This document shows positions 33,326-42,846 of a DNA stretch of 52,475 nt, in pieces. Numbering within the stretch: position 1 is the first letter of the stretch; each line of letters starts with the position of its first letter. Source of the stretch: Streptomyces viridochromogenes DSM 40736 (lineage in GTDB: Bacteria > Actinomycetota > Actinomycetes > Streptomycetales > Streptomycetaceae); the NCBI RefSeq assembly GCF_000158955.1, contig NZ_GG657757.1, positions 3,001,190 to 3,053,664 of the forward strand, in the 5' to 3' direction. The notes beneath the pieces are model-generated. The model did no database searches. It saw only the letters and a list, made by a program, of their open reading frames with translations, and was not told the origin of the DNA. Position numbers and translations under genes: made by a program.

Positions 33326-35086
33326 TCAGCCCTTCTTCAGGACCAGCTCGGTGTTGCGGTCCTTCGGGTCGCCGCCGAGGTTCGCCTTCGCGCCGGGGGC
33401 GTTGAGGGACAGCTCGCGGTAGAGGGCCGCGAGGCCGGTCTGGGAGAGGTCGGAGAAGTCCGTGCGGTGCGGGGCGGAGGACTCCACGAGGGTGGTGAAC
33501 AGGGAGATCGTGCCGTCCTTGTTGTCGGTCAGCTCGATGATCCGGGCGAGCTGGGGGTAGTCGACGTGGGACGCCGTGGAGATCTCCCAGAAGGAGCCGC
33601 CGCTCGACGTGGAGTGCGGGGTGATGACGTTCTTGTGGATGTGGCCGTTCACCCAGGCGAGCACGTTGCGGTGGCCGCCGAGCAGGGCGAGGACCTCCTG
33701 GCCGGTGTGGCGGCGCTCGCCCGGGCGGGCCGGGTCGCGGCGGGTGTTCGTCATCGTCTTGCTGGTGTGATGGCTGAAGATCACCGCGTGGGAGTCCTTG
33801 TTCTCCTTCAGGGTCCGCTCCAGCCACTTCAACTGGGCCGTGCCGATGGACCCCTCGTAGTGGCCGCCCGCGTCGGTGGTGTCGAGGCTGATGCCGATGA
33901 CGTCGTCGGAGATGCGGAAGGCGTAGTACTGGGTGCCCGCGTCGAGGTTCGCGGAGGAGTAGCCGTGGCCGGCCGGGCCGACGCCCTGGTAGGCCGGGTT
34001 CAGGTGCGCCCTGAGGTACTCGGCGGGGGTGAAGGGGGCGCGGCTCTCGTCGGGGGTGACCGAACGCATCGCGCGGGCGTGGGACTTGAGGAAGTCGTGG
34101 TAGCTGACGCCCTTGGGGTCGCCGGCGTTCTTGATGAGGGTCAGCAGCCGCTGCGCCTCGGCCGCGGAGACGTTCATCAGTTTCTTGCCGCCGACGGCGA
34201 GTTCGGTGAGGTAGGAGTCGCCGTGCGAGGCGTAGCAGCCCATCGGCAGGGAGTCGTGGTTGCCGACCGTGGAGTACCAGGGCAGGTTGAGGCCGGGGCT
34301 GCGGACCTCGCGGACGGCGGCCTTGAGGAAGCCGTCGAGGTGCGGGAAGCCGACCTGCTTGTCGCTGTCGCGGAGGGCGGCGTCGGGCTGCCAGTACTGC
34401 TTGAGGCCGCTGTTCTGGACGCCCTCGTACTGGCGCGGGTCCCCGGTGTTGGGGGTGATGCGCCCGCCGCTCATGATCTTCAGGAACCACTCCAGCTCGG
34501 ACTTGGCGTTGTTGTCCGTGTTGTCGCCGGTGGTCATGGCGAAGTGCAGCGGAGAACCGGTGACGGGGGCGCCCCGGAGGGCGTTGATCCGCTCCACCAG
34601 CGCGATGGCGCCCTGCACGGTGAGGGCCTCGTGCGGCCGCCAGGCGTGTATGTCGGCCGAGCGGAGGTACTCCAGACGCAGCGGGTGCTGGGCGTCGATG
34701 ATGTGGAGGTCGGTGAGTTGCACGAACGCGGCGAGGGCGGTACGGCGTCCGGTGCGGCCGGACTTGGGCGCGGCCAGGTCGGAGCGTACGACCCGCTGCC
34801 AGCCGGGTCCGTCGCCCAGGCGCCGGTAGCCGGAGCCGCTGCGCGGGGTGGCGACCGAGGCCACGGTCGTGCCCTTGGTGTAGGGGGCCAGGGGCGCGGC
34901 GGGCGCTTGGCGCGAGGAGGCGGCGACGGCCTCGGTGGCCTCCTTGGTCGTCGTGGCGGCCTGGCTGTCGCTGGGCCGCAGGGCGTAGCCGACGCCCGCG
35001 GAGAGGGCGACCGCTCCGGAGGCGGCGAGGACGGAACGACGGTGGATGCCCTGGCCGGAGCCGGCGACTGAGCGTGTGCGCGACAT
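33326..35086 (-). CDS. Tat-exported metallophosphoesterase (TIGR03767-like)
   Basis: A 586-aa protein. A Tat signal HRRSVLAASGAVALSAGVGYA (about 15-35) is followed by calcineurin-type metal motifs: QLTDLHIID (Asp, His), MTTGDNTDN (Gly-Asp), VGNHDS (Asn-His-Asp), FSHHTS and VNGHIHKN, spread over about residues 105-480. It would hydrolyse phosphate esters outside the cell. ATG 35086 gives a proper signal peptide; the frame is open to 35698 only as antisense of the Nudix gene. A possible PHO-box pair lies about 90-110 bases upstream. The substrate is unknown. Confidence 0.88.
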   Translation of the reverse strand: MSRTRSVAGSGQGIHRRSVLAASGAVALSAGVGYALRPSDSQAATTTKEATEAVAASSRQAPAAPLAPYTKGTTVASVATPRSGSGYRRLGDGPGWQRVVRSDLAAPKSGRTGRRTALAAFVQLTDLHIIDAQHPLRLEYLRSADIHAWRPHEALTVQGAIALVERINALRGAPVTGSPLHFAMTTGDNTDNNAKSELEWFLKIMSGGRITPNTGDPRQYEGVQNSGLKQYWQPDAALRDSDKQVGFPHLDGFLKAAVREVRSPGLNLPWYSTVGNHDSLPMGCYASHGDSYLTELAVGGKKLMNVSAAEAQRLLTLIKNAGDPKGVSYHDFLKSHARAMRSVTPDESRAPFTPAEYLRAHLNPAYQGVGPAGHGYSSANLDAGTQYYAFRISDDVIGISLDTTDAGGHYEGSIGTAQLKWLERTLKENKDSHAVIFSHHTSKTMTNTRRDPARPGERRHTGQEVLALLGGHRNVLAWVNGHIHKNVITPHSTSSGGSFWEISTASHVDYPQLARIIELTDNKDGTISLFTTLVESSAPHRTDFSDLSQTGLAALYRELSLNAPGAKANLGGDPKDRNTELVLKKG

Positions 35087-35175
35087 GCGCTTTCTCTCCC
35101 CGAGTACGAACGCGTCGGCAGTGGTCGCGGGGCGTTCGACGTGCGAACGTCCCGCTCTTACTGGATCGTTGGCAC

Positions 35176-35197
35176 CGGGAATGACCTGCGCGTAAAC
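35176..35197 (-). promoter_or_regulatory. Weak candidate PHO box (PhoP direct repeats)
   Basis: On the minus strand GTTTACGCGCA is followed directly by GGTCATTCCCG. The second unit matches the Streptomyces 11-bp PhoP repeat G(G/T)TCAYYYR(G/C)G at 10 of 11 positions, the first at 8. It precedes a phosphoesterase gene, which makes phosphate control plausible. The rest of 35087-35319 shows nothing else recognisable. Confidence 0.3.
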
Positions 35198-35319
35198 GAC
35201 GCGGCAACGCGCAGCGCCGATCACCGTACGTGGATCTTGGATGACCCTGCGCGTCGTCGGCCGCTCCTGGAACGTCCGGGAGTCGGTCACGCGGTGTTCA
35301 TTTTCCGGGGTAGTCGCAG

Positions 35320-35793
35320 CTATTCCACTGCTTCTTCTTCCACGGCGTCGGTGAGCCGTCCGGTGACCGGCCGCTCCCGCCACATGCGCAGGGCGATGTC
35401 GACCAGCCGGATCCGGACCAGTCCGGGCACCGCGTCCAGGTCCTGCCAGGCGGCGAGGTCGGTGGAGCCGCCGACCTCGTTGCGGAGTTCGCCGCCGATG
35501 ATGCGGCCCTCGTAGACGAACCGGACGCTGTGGTGGTCGACGGGGCGTCCGAACCGGTCGCGGAAGGTGTGGCGGGAGGAGTTCACGCCGAGCAGTCCGG
35601 CGACCTCGATGCGGTAGCCGGTCTCCTCCTCGACCTCCCGGCGCACGGTGTCGTAGGGGTCCTCGCCGTGTTCCATGCCGCCGCCGGGGACGACCCACTC
35701 GGGGGTGCCGTCGGCGGCGGGGGAACGGGCGAGCAGGATCTGTCCGTCACGGACACATATGGCGTAGGCCGCCACCCTCAACTTCTGTCTCAC
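35320..35793 (-). CDS. Nudix hydrolase
   Basis: A 157-aa protein with a complete Nudix box, G-x5-E-x7-REVEEETGY, in GGGMEHGEDPYDTVRREVEE (about residues 37-60). It would hydrolyse a nucleoside diphosphate linked to another group. The start is ATG 35793 (MRQKLRVAAYAICVRDGQILL). It stands alone on the minus strand, divergent from the S8 protease gene. The specific substrate cannot be told from sequence. Confidence 0.92.
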   Translation of the reverse strand: MRQKLRVAAYAICVRDGQILLARSPAADGTPEWVVPGGGMEHGEDPYDTVRREVEEETGYRIEVAGLLGVNSSRHTFRDRFGRPVDHHSVRFVYEGRIIGGELRNEVGGSTDLAAWQDLDAVPGLVRIRLVDIALRMWRERPVTGRLTDAVEEEAVE

Positions 35794-36013
35794 TCCGGGA
35801 CGTTACCCGATTTCGCCGCCTTCTGGACCGATGCCCGCAAAACGCATCGGGGGTTTTCCCCATACATCCATTTCGGTTCGGTCAACCCTCCCCAAAGAAC
35901 CCCACCGTGCGCAAAGCTGTGCGATCGTCCGGGCTCGCGTACCGGACCGTCGCGACCAGGGCCGATCGGTCCCGGTCGCTTCCCGCTCGTTCCTTTACCT
36001 GCAAGGGATGCCG

Positions 36014-39000
36014 ATGACCCACAGCTCCCAGCGTGATCCGATATCGAGCCGGAGACGGGCGGCGCGCATAGCCGTGGCCGCCGGGCTCGTCGCCGCGCTC
36101 TCCGCGGCCGGACCGGTCCCCCTGGCCTTCTCCGCCGACGAGCCGGGCGCGTCCGCACCGTTCGACGCCGACGTCAAGTCCGCGCACCACAAGCTCGGTT
36201 CGGACGACGCGGACCTGCTCGCGGAGGCCAAGGCCGACGGCGACAAGACCGTCACCATGATGATCGCCACCGCGCCCGGGAAGACCGAGCAGGTCGCCGG
36301 GCAGCTGGACGCGGTCAAGGGCGGCTCGGTGGGCCGGGCCGACGACAAGCTGGGCTACGTCCGCGCCACCGTCCCGACGGCCAAGGCGGACTCGGCGATC
36401 GCCGCCGCCGCCAAGCTCTCCTCCGTGCACGGCATCGACCTGCGCGAGGAGATCCCGCTGGACGACCCGGCGCCGGGCGCGGACACCGCCGAGGGCGCCA
36501 AGGCGACGGGCACGTACCCGGCGCCGGGCAAGAAGACCCCGGCCGAGAACCCGTACAACCCCTCCTTCGAGACGGGCGCGGTCGACTTCGTCGAGGACCA
36601 CCCGAAGGCGGACGGCCGCGGTGTCACCATCGGCATCCTGGACTCCGGCGTGGACCTCGGCCACCCGGCGCTGCAGAAGACCACGACCGGCGAGCGGAAG
36701 ATCGTCGACTGGGTGACGGCGACCGACCCGATCGTCGACAGCGACAACACCTGGCGCCCGATGGTGACGGCCGTGTCCGGCCCGGCGTTCACCTACCAGG
36801 GCCAGTCGTGGAAGGCACCGTCGGGCTCGTACGCCGTCAGCGTCTTCAAGGAGTCGTACACCACCGGCGGCGACGCGAAGGGCGACGCCAACCGCGACGG
36901 CGACACCACCGACGCCTGGGGCGTGCTGTACGACGCGGCGGCCGGCACGGTCCGGGTCGACCTGAACAACAACTTCGACTTCGGCGACGACGCCCCGATG
37001 AAGCCGTACAAGGACGGCCACCAGGTCGGGTACTTCGGCACCGACGACCCGAAGACCGACGTCGCCGAGCGGCAGCCGTTCGTCGTGGAGATCCGCAAGG
37101 ACGTCCCGATGGACCCGCTGGGCGGCTCCTGGGTCGGCAAGAAGTCCGACTTCGTCAACATCGGCGTCATCGAGTCCGAGCACGGCACGCACGTCGCCGG
37201 CATCACCGCCGCCAACGGCCTGTTCGGCGGGCGGATGAACGGTGCCGCTCCGGGCGCCAAGCTGGTCTCCTCGCGCGCCTGCACCTGGTCCGGCGGCTGC
37301 ACCAACGTCGCCCTCACCGAGGGCATGATCGACCTCGTCACCAAGCGCGGCGTCGACATCGTCAACATGTCCATCGGCGGCCTGCCGGCGCTGAACGACG
37401 GCAACAACGCGCGCGCCGAGCTGTACACGCGCCTCATCGACACCTACGGCGTGCAGCTGGTGATCTCCGCGGGCAACTCCGGCCCCGGCGCCAACACCAT
37501 CGGTGACCCGGCCCTGGCCGAGAAGGTCATCTCGGTCGGCGCGTCCGTCTCCAAGGAGACCTGGGCCGCCAACTACGGCTCGGTCGTGGAGAAGAAGTAC
37601 GCGCTGATGCCGTTCTCCTCGCGCGGCCCGCGTGAGGACGGCGGCTTCACGCCGACCCTGGTCGCCCCGGGCGCGGCGATCAACACCACGCAGACCTGGC
37701 TGCCGGGGTCCCCGGTCGCCGAGGCGGGCTACTCCCTGCCGGCCGGCTACTCGATGCTCCAGGGCACCTCGATGGCCTCCCCGCAGGCCACCGGCGCCTC
37801 GGCGCTGCTCCTGTCGGCCGCGAAGCAGAAGAAGATCGACCTCACGCCGGCGACCCTGCGCACGGCCCTCACCTCGACCGCCGACCACATCAAGGGTGTG
37901 CAGGCGTACGAGGAGGGCGCGGGCCTCATGAACATCGAGGACGCCTGGGACTCGATCCGCGACGACGCGACCGCCCACGACTACACGGTCAAGGCGCCGG
38001 TCGACACCGCGATCGACCAGTTCCTGAAGACCCCGGGCCACGGCACCGGCATCTACGACCGCGAGGGCGGTCTGAAGGCCGGCCAGAAGAAGACGTACGA
38101 GGTCACCCTCACCCGTACGTCCGGCGCCGACAAGGCGATCCGGCACGAGCTGCACCTCGAGAACAACGCGGGCGGCACGTTCCGGATCGTCGGCTCGGAC
38201 GAGGTGAAGCTGCCGCTGAACCAGCCGGTGACCGTCAAGGTCCAGGCGGCCCCGAAGTCCGCGGGCATCAAGAGCGCGATCCTGGAGGTCGACGACCCGC
38301 GGACCGAGGGCATCGACAAGCAGGTCCTCAACACGGTCGTGGTCTCGGCGCCGCTGAAGTACACCTACTCCGCGTCGGGTTCGGTGCAGCGCAACAGCAC
38401 CCAGCACTACTTCGTCACCGTCCCCGAGGGCGCCAAGTCGCTCGAGGTCGCGATGAGCGGGCTGAAGGACAAGAGCCAGACCCGGTTCATCTCCATCCAC
38501 CCGTACGGCGTCCCGTCCGACCCGACGTCGACGATCAACTGCTACCCGAACTACACCAACACGGCCAACACCTGCCGCCCCGACCTGCGTTCGTACGCGG
38601 ACCCGCAGCCGGGCGTGTGGGAGATCGAGGTCGAGTCGCGCCGTACGTCGCCGCTGCTCGACAACCCGTACCAGCTGGACGTCGCCGTGCTCGGCGCGGC
38701 CTTCGACCCGGAGACCGTGACCGTGCCCGAGGCGAAGGTCGGCACCCCGGCCGCCGCCTCCTGGAAGGTGACGAACGGCTTCGCGGCGATCGACGGCAAG
38801 CTCGTCGGCGGCCCGCTCGGTTCGGCGAAGGCGACCCGTCCGTCGATCAAGCAGGGCGAGACGCAGAGCACCACGGTCGAGGTGCCCGCGGGCGCCAAGT
38901 CACTGGACGTCGCCATCGGCGGTGTCTCGGACGCCGCGGCCGACCTGGATCTGGCGGTCTACAACGCCGCCGGCACACAGGTGGGCAGCTCCGCCGACGG

Positions 39001-39322
39001 TGACTCGGAGGAGTCGGTCTCCGTGCCGTCCCCGGCCGCCGGCACGTACACGATCAAGGTCGTCGGCTACGCGGTGCCGGCCGGCACGACCGCGTACGAC
39101 TACCGGGACGTGTTCTTCGCTCCCACCCTCGGCAGTGTCTCGGTCGACGGGTCGGCGCCGGTGAAGCTCGGTACGGGCGACTCGGCGACGTTCTCGGGCA
39201 GCGTCACCGCCACGGCGGCGGCCCCCGAGGGACGCGAGTTCTTCGGCCAGGTGCAGCTGGTCAACGCGCGCGGCACGGTCGCGGGCCTGGGCAGCGTGAA
39301 GATCGAGAAGGTCGTGCCGTAA
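36014..39322 (+). CDS. Secreted subtilisin-family (S8) serine protease with C-terminal extension
   Basis: A 1102-aa protease. The signal peptide covers SRRRAARIAVAAGLVAALSA to about residue 40, and a pro-region of about 150 residues follows. The triad is Asp210 (ILDSGVDLGHP), His390 (EHGTHVAGITA) and Ser586 (GTSMASPQATG), with oxyanion Asn488 (ISAGNSGPG). About 170 residues sit between Asp and His, a long insertion of the type found in tripeptidyl-peptidase-like subtilases. The C-terminal 450 residues are beta-rich domains, including a PPC-like segment (DLDLAVYNAAGTQVG). AAGGG six bases upstream picks ATG 36014 over ATG 36008. It is monocistronic with a strong terminator. Confidence 0.93.
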   Translation: MTHSSQRDPISSRRRAARIAVAAGLVAALSAAGPVPLAFSADEPGASAPFDADVKSAHHKLGSDDADLLAEAKADGDKTVTMMIATAPGKTEQVAGQLDAVKGGSVGRADDKLGYVRATVPTAKADSAIAAAAKLSSVHGIDLREEIPLDDPAPGADTAEGAKATGTYPAPGKKTPAENPYNPSFETGAVDFVEDHPKADGRGVTIGILDSGVDLGHPALQKTTTGERKIVDWVTATDPIVDSDNTWRPMVTAVSGPAFTYQGQSWKAPSGSYAVSVFKESYTTGGDAKGDANRDGDTTDAWGVLYDAAAGTVRVDLNNNFDFGDDAPMKPYKDGHQVGYFGTDDPKTDVAERQPFVVEIRKDVPMDPLGGSWVGKKSDFVNIGVIESEHGTHVAGITAANGLFGGRMNGAAPGAKLVSSRACTWSGGCTNVALTEGMIDLVTKRGVDIVNMSIGGLPALNDGNNARAELYTRLIDTYGVQLVISAGNSGPGANTIGDPALAEKVISVGASVSKETWAANYGSVVEKKYALMPFSSRGPREDGGFTPTLVAPGAAINTTQTWLPGSPVAEAGYSLPAGYSMLQGTSMASPQATGASALLLSAAKQKKIDLTPATLRTALTSTADHIKGVQAYEEGAGLMNIEDAWDSIRDDATAHDYTVKAPVDTAIDQFLKTPGHGTGIYDREGGLKAGQKKTYEVTLTRTSGADKAIRHELHLENNAGGTFRIVGSDEVKLPLNQPVTVKVQAAPKSAGIKSAILEVDDPRTEGIDKQVLNTVVVSAPLKYTYSASGSVQRNSTQHYFVTVPEGAKSLEVAMSGLKDKSQTRFISIHPYGVPSDPTSTINCYPNYTNTANTCRPDLRSYADPQPGVWEIEVESRRTSPLLDNPYQLDVAVLGAAFDPETVTVPEAKVGTPAAASWKVTNGFAAIDGKLVGGPLGSAKATRPSIKQGETQSTTVEVPAGAKSLDVAIGGVSDAAADLDLAVYNAAGTQVGSSADGDSEESVSVPSPAAGTYTIKVVGYAVPAGTTAYDYRDVFFAPTLGSVSVDGSAPVKLGTGDSATFSGSVTATAAAPEGREFFGQVQLVNARGTVAGLGSVKIEKVVP

Positions 39323-39341
39323 CCGACGGCCACAGCAGGTG

Positions 39342-39371
39342 AGGGCGGGCGTCCGTACGGGCGCCCGCCCT
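39342..39371. terminator. Terminator after the S8 protease gene
   Basis: A 10-bp perfect stem AGGGCGGGCG / CGCCCGCCCT whose loop contains a further CCGTACGG self-pair, followed by TTCTC. It may serve both convergent genes. Confidence 0.85.
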
Positions 39372-39374
39372 TTC

Positions 39375-40214
39375 TCATCGGTCCTGCGGGCAGGGCAGCG
39401 TGCGGGACTCCGGCAGGGCTGCGGTGATCCACGCCCGGTCACGGACGATCTCCTTCTCCCCCGTCGCCCACATGTCGGGCTCCGCCTGCCCGCCGGAGAT
39501 GCCGACGAGAACCCGGTCACCGGCGCGGAGCCGGGGCTCGGCGCCGCTCTCCATGGGGAAGGTGACCCGCTTCCGGCCCTTGTCGGGCTTGTACCAGCGC
39601 GCCACGTCGAGGGTGATCCGGTCCTGGCCGGTACCGGGGAGGGCCTCGATCCCGGCGACGGTGCCCTCGACGACGATCCGGGCGCAGGCGAGGTACCCGG
39701 CGTGTCCGAGCTTGGATTCCTCGTCGGTCCGCGACCGGCTCGCGGAACTGTCGGAGGCGGCCGACCCGCCTTGATCGGCCCCGCCCCCCATGCCGTCGCT
39801 CTGGACCACGAGCCATCCCATGCCGATGACGAGACTGGCCCCGACGGCCGCGACGAGGCCCTTCACGGCCACGGCCAGGGGCCCGGGCCGGGTGCGGCGC
39901 GCGGACAGCGGCGTCACGGAGGCGCCGTCGGCCCCGGGTCCGGTGACCGGCCCCGGGACCGGCCCCGGGACCGGCTCACGGACCGGCTCCCGGACCGGCT
40001 CACGGATCTGCTCGGGCTCGGCGAGTGTCTGCCCGATGAGGCCCAGATGTTCGCGCAGCAGCGCCACGTCCGCGGTCGCGGAGCGGTACTCGGCCATGAA
40101 GGCGTCGTCCGCGAGGGCATCGTCCGGTGGCACTTCGCCGGTGATCACCGCCAGCAGCGCGGCCTCGCCGTGCTCGTCCTTGTCGTGCTCGCCCTTGTCG
40201 TGCTCGGCGGTCAT
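39375..40214 (-). CDS. Membrane protein partner of the ECF sigma factor (putative anti-sigma)
   Basis: A 279-aa protein starting one base after the sigma gene stop. The N-terminus is acidic/His-rich (EHDKGEHDKDEHGE) and helical, then comes a REPV/PGPV repeat linker, one membrane segment (AVKGLVAAVGASLVIGMGWLVV, about residues 120-142) and an extracellular domain of about 130 residues with two cysteines. Gene order and topology are those of an anti-sigma factor, but there is no HxxxCxxC zinc motif. It might be a non-ZAS anti-sigma or a surface sensor. ATG 40214 is the only start in line with the coupling; the frame continues upstream only as an antisense/alternate-frame shadow. Confidence 0.75.
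   Translation of the reverse strand: MTAEHDKGEHDKDEHGEAALLAVITGEVPPDDALADDAFMAEYRSATADVALLREHLGLIGQTLAEPEQIREPVREPVREPVPGPVPGPVTGPGADGASVTPLSARRTRPGPLAVAVKGLVAAVGASLVIGMGWLVVQSDGMGGGADQGGSAASDSSASRSRTDEESKLGHAGYLACARIVVEGTVAGIEALPGTGQDRITLDVARWYKPDKGRKRVTFPMESGAEPRLRAGDRVLVGISGGQAEPDMWATGEKEIVRDRAWITAALPESRTLPCPQDR
39937..40008. repeat. Six 12-bp tandem repeats in the anti-sigma-like gene
   Basis: Units such as GGCTCACGGACC, GGCTCCCGGACC and GGCCCCGGGACC recur with a 12-base period and encode REPV/PGPV-type four-residue repeats just before the membrane segment. Confidence 0.8.
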
Positions 40215-40215
40215 G

Positions 40216-40812
40216 TCACACCACCTCGTCCTCGTGCAGGCGGGTGCGCAGAGCTCGTACCGCCGTGTGGAGTCTGCTCTTGACCGTGCCCTCCGGGACG
40301 CCGAGCTGCTCGGCGATGGAGCGGACCGGCAGGTCGGCGTAGAAGCGCAGCACGACCACCTGGCGCTGGGCGTCGGGCAGCTCGTCCAGGCCCTGGGCGA
40401 CGGCGACGGAGAGCACGCTGGTGTCCTCGCCGGAGGGGTGCTCGTGTTGGCGCAGGGCTGCCAGCCGCTCCCCGAGGCGCTCCTGGCGGCGTTTGGCCCG
40501 GTGCCAGTCCATGGCGAGGTTGGAGGCGACGACCGCGGCCCACGCCGAGACGTCCCGCGGCGCCTCCCGCCCGCTCGCGGCCCGCTCCAGCAGCCGCAGG
40601 CGGACCTGCTGCACCCCGTCCGGCAGGTCCGCCTGCGGCACCCCGCCCAGCGCGAGCACCGCCCGCACCCGGCGTTCCTGTGCCGCGTCCAGCGGATCAG
40701 CCGCGTCCGGTGGGTCGGCCGCCTCCAACGGATCAGCCGTCTCCAGCGGATCGTCGCCGGTACCGTCCCGCGGCGTCTCCCGGGCCCGCCGGGCCCTTCC
40801 GCGCAGCAGCAC
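40216..40812 (-). CDS. ECF-type RNA polymerase sigma factor
   Basis: A 198-aa sigma-70-family factor. Region 2 is recognisable in PDGVQQVRLRLLERA and WAAVVASNLAMDWHRAKRR (about residues 70-115), and region 4 in LPDAQRQVVVLRFYADLPVRSIAEQLGVPEGTVKSRLHTA (about 145-185), including the helix-turn-helix. An acidic four-fold D-P-L-(E/D)-A-A repeat precedes region 2. The GTG at 40812 follows GAGGGGGG by about seven bases; the frame extends to 40953, adding a Cys-rich stretch that I doubt. The stop is one base before the membrane partner gene. Its promoter targets cannot be inferred. Confidence 0.85.
   Translation of the reverse strand: MLLRGRARRARETPRDGTGDDPLETADPLEAADPPDAADPLDAAQERRVRAVLALGGVPQADLPDGVQQVRLRLLERAASGREAPRDVSAWAAVVASNLAMDWHRAKRRQERLGERLAALRQHEHPSGEDTSVLSVAVAQGLDELPDAQRQVVVLRFYADLPVRSIAEQLGVPEGTVKSRLHTAVRALRTRLHEDEVV
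40682..40753. repeat. Four 18-bp tandem repeats in the sigma gene
   Basis: Four consecutive 18-mers (first unit GCCGCGTCCAGCGGATCA on the + strand) encode a six-residue acidic repeat D-P-L/P-E/D-T/A-A near the N-terminus of the sigma factor. Copy number is a multiple of three bases, so change would stay in frame. Confidence 0.85.
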
Positions 40813-42644
<1,832 letters not shown>

Positions 42645-42846
42645 GGCTTCAGGCTCGCGCGCGCGGGACGGGATCACCGGCGGGTTCCGGACGTCGCTCT
42701 CCCCCGGGCGTCCGGCCCGTACGACGTGGCGTTCCGCCGGGCACTCGCCTCCCGAGGGGTATCCCTAGAAGACGCCCAGGTCGTCGCCTGAGGCGAGGCC
42801 GCCGTGGAAAGATGGCGCAACCCACCCATACCGAGGAGATGACCGC

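Noticed and set aside
31082..35071. A 1329-codon + strand open frame over the serine hydrolase and phosphoesterase genes
   Set aside because: Antisense shadow; the minus strand has recognisable catalytic motifs in both genes and the + strand product has none.
35882..38500. An 872-codon minus-strand open frame opposite the S8 protease
   Set aside because: High G+C makes long antisense frames common; the protein is low-complexity Val/Arg/Gly and no motif is seen, while the + strand carries a complete protease triad.
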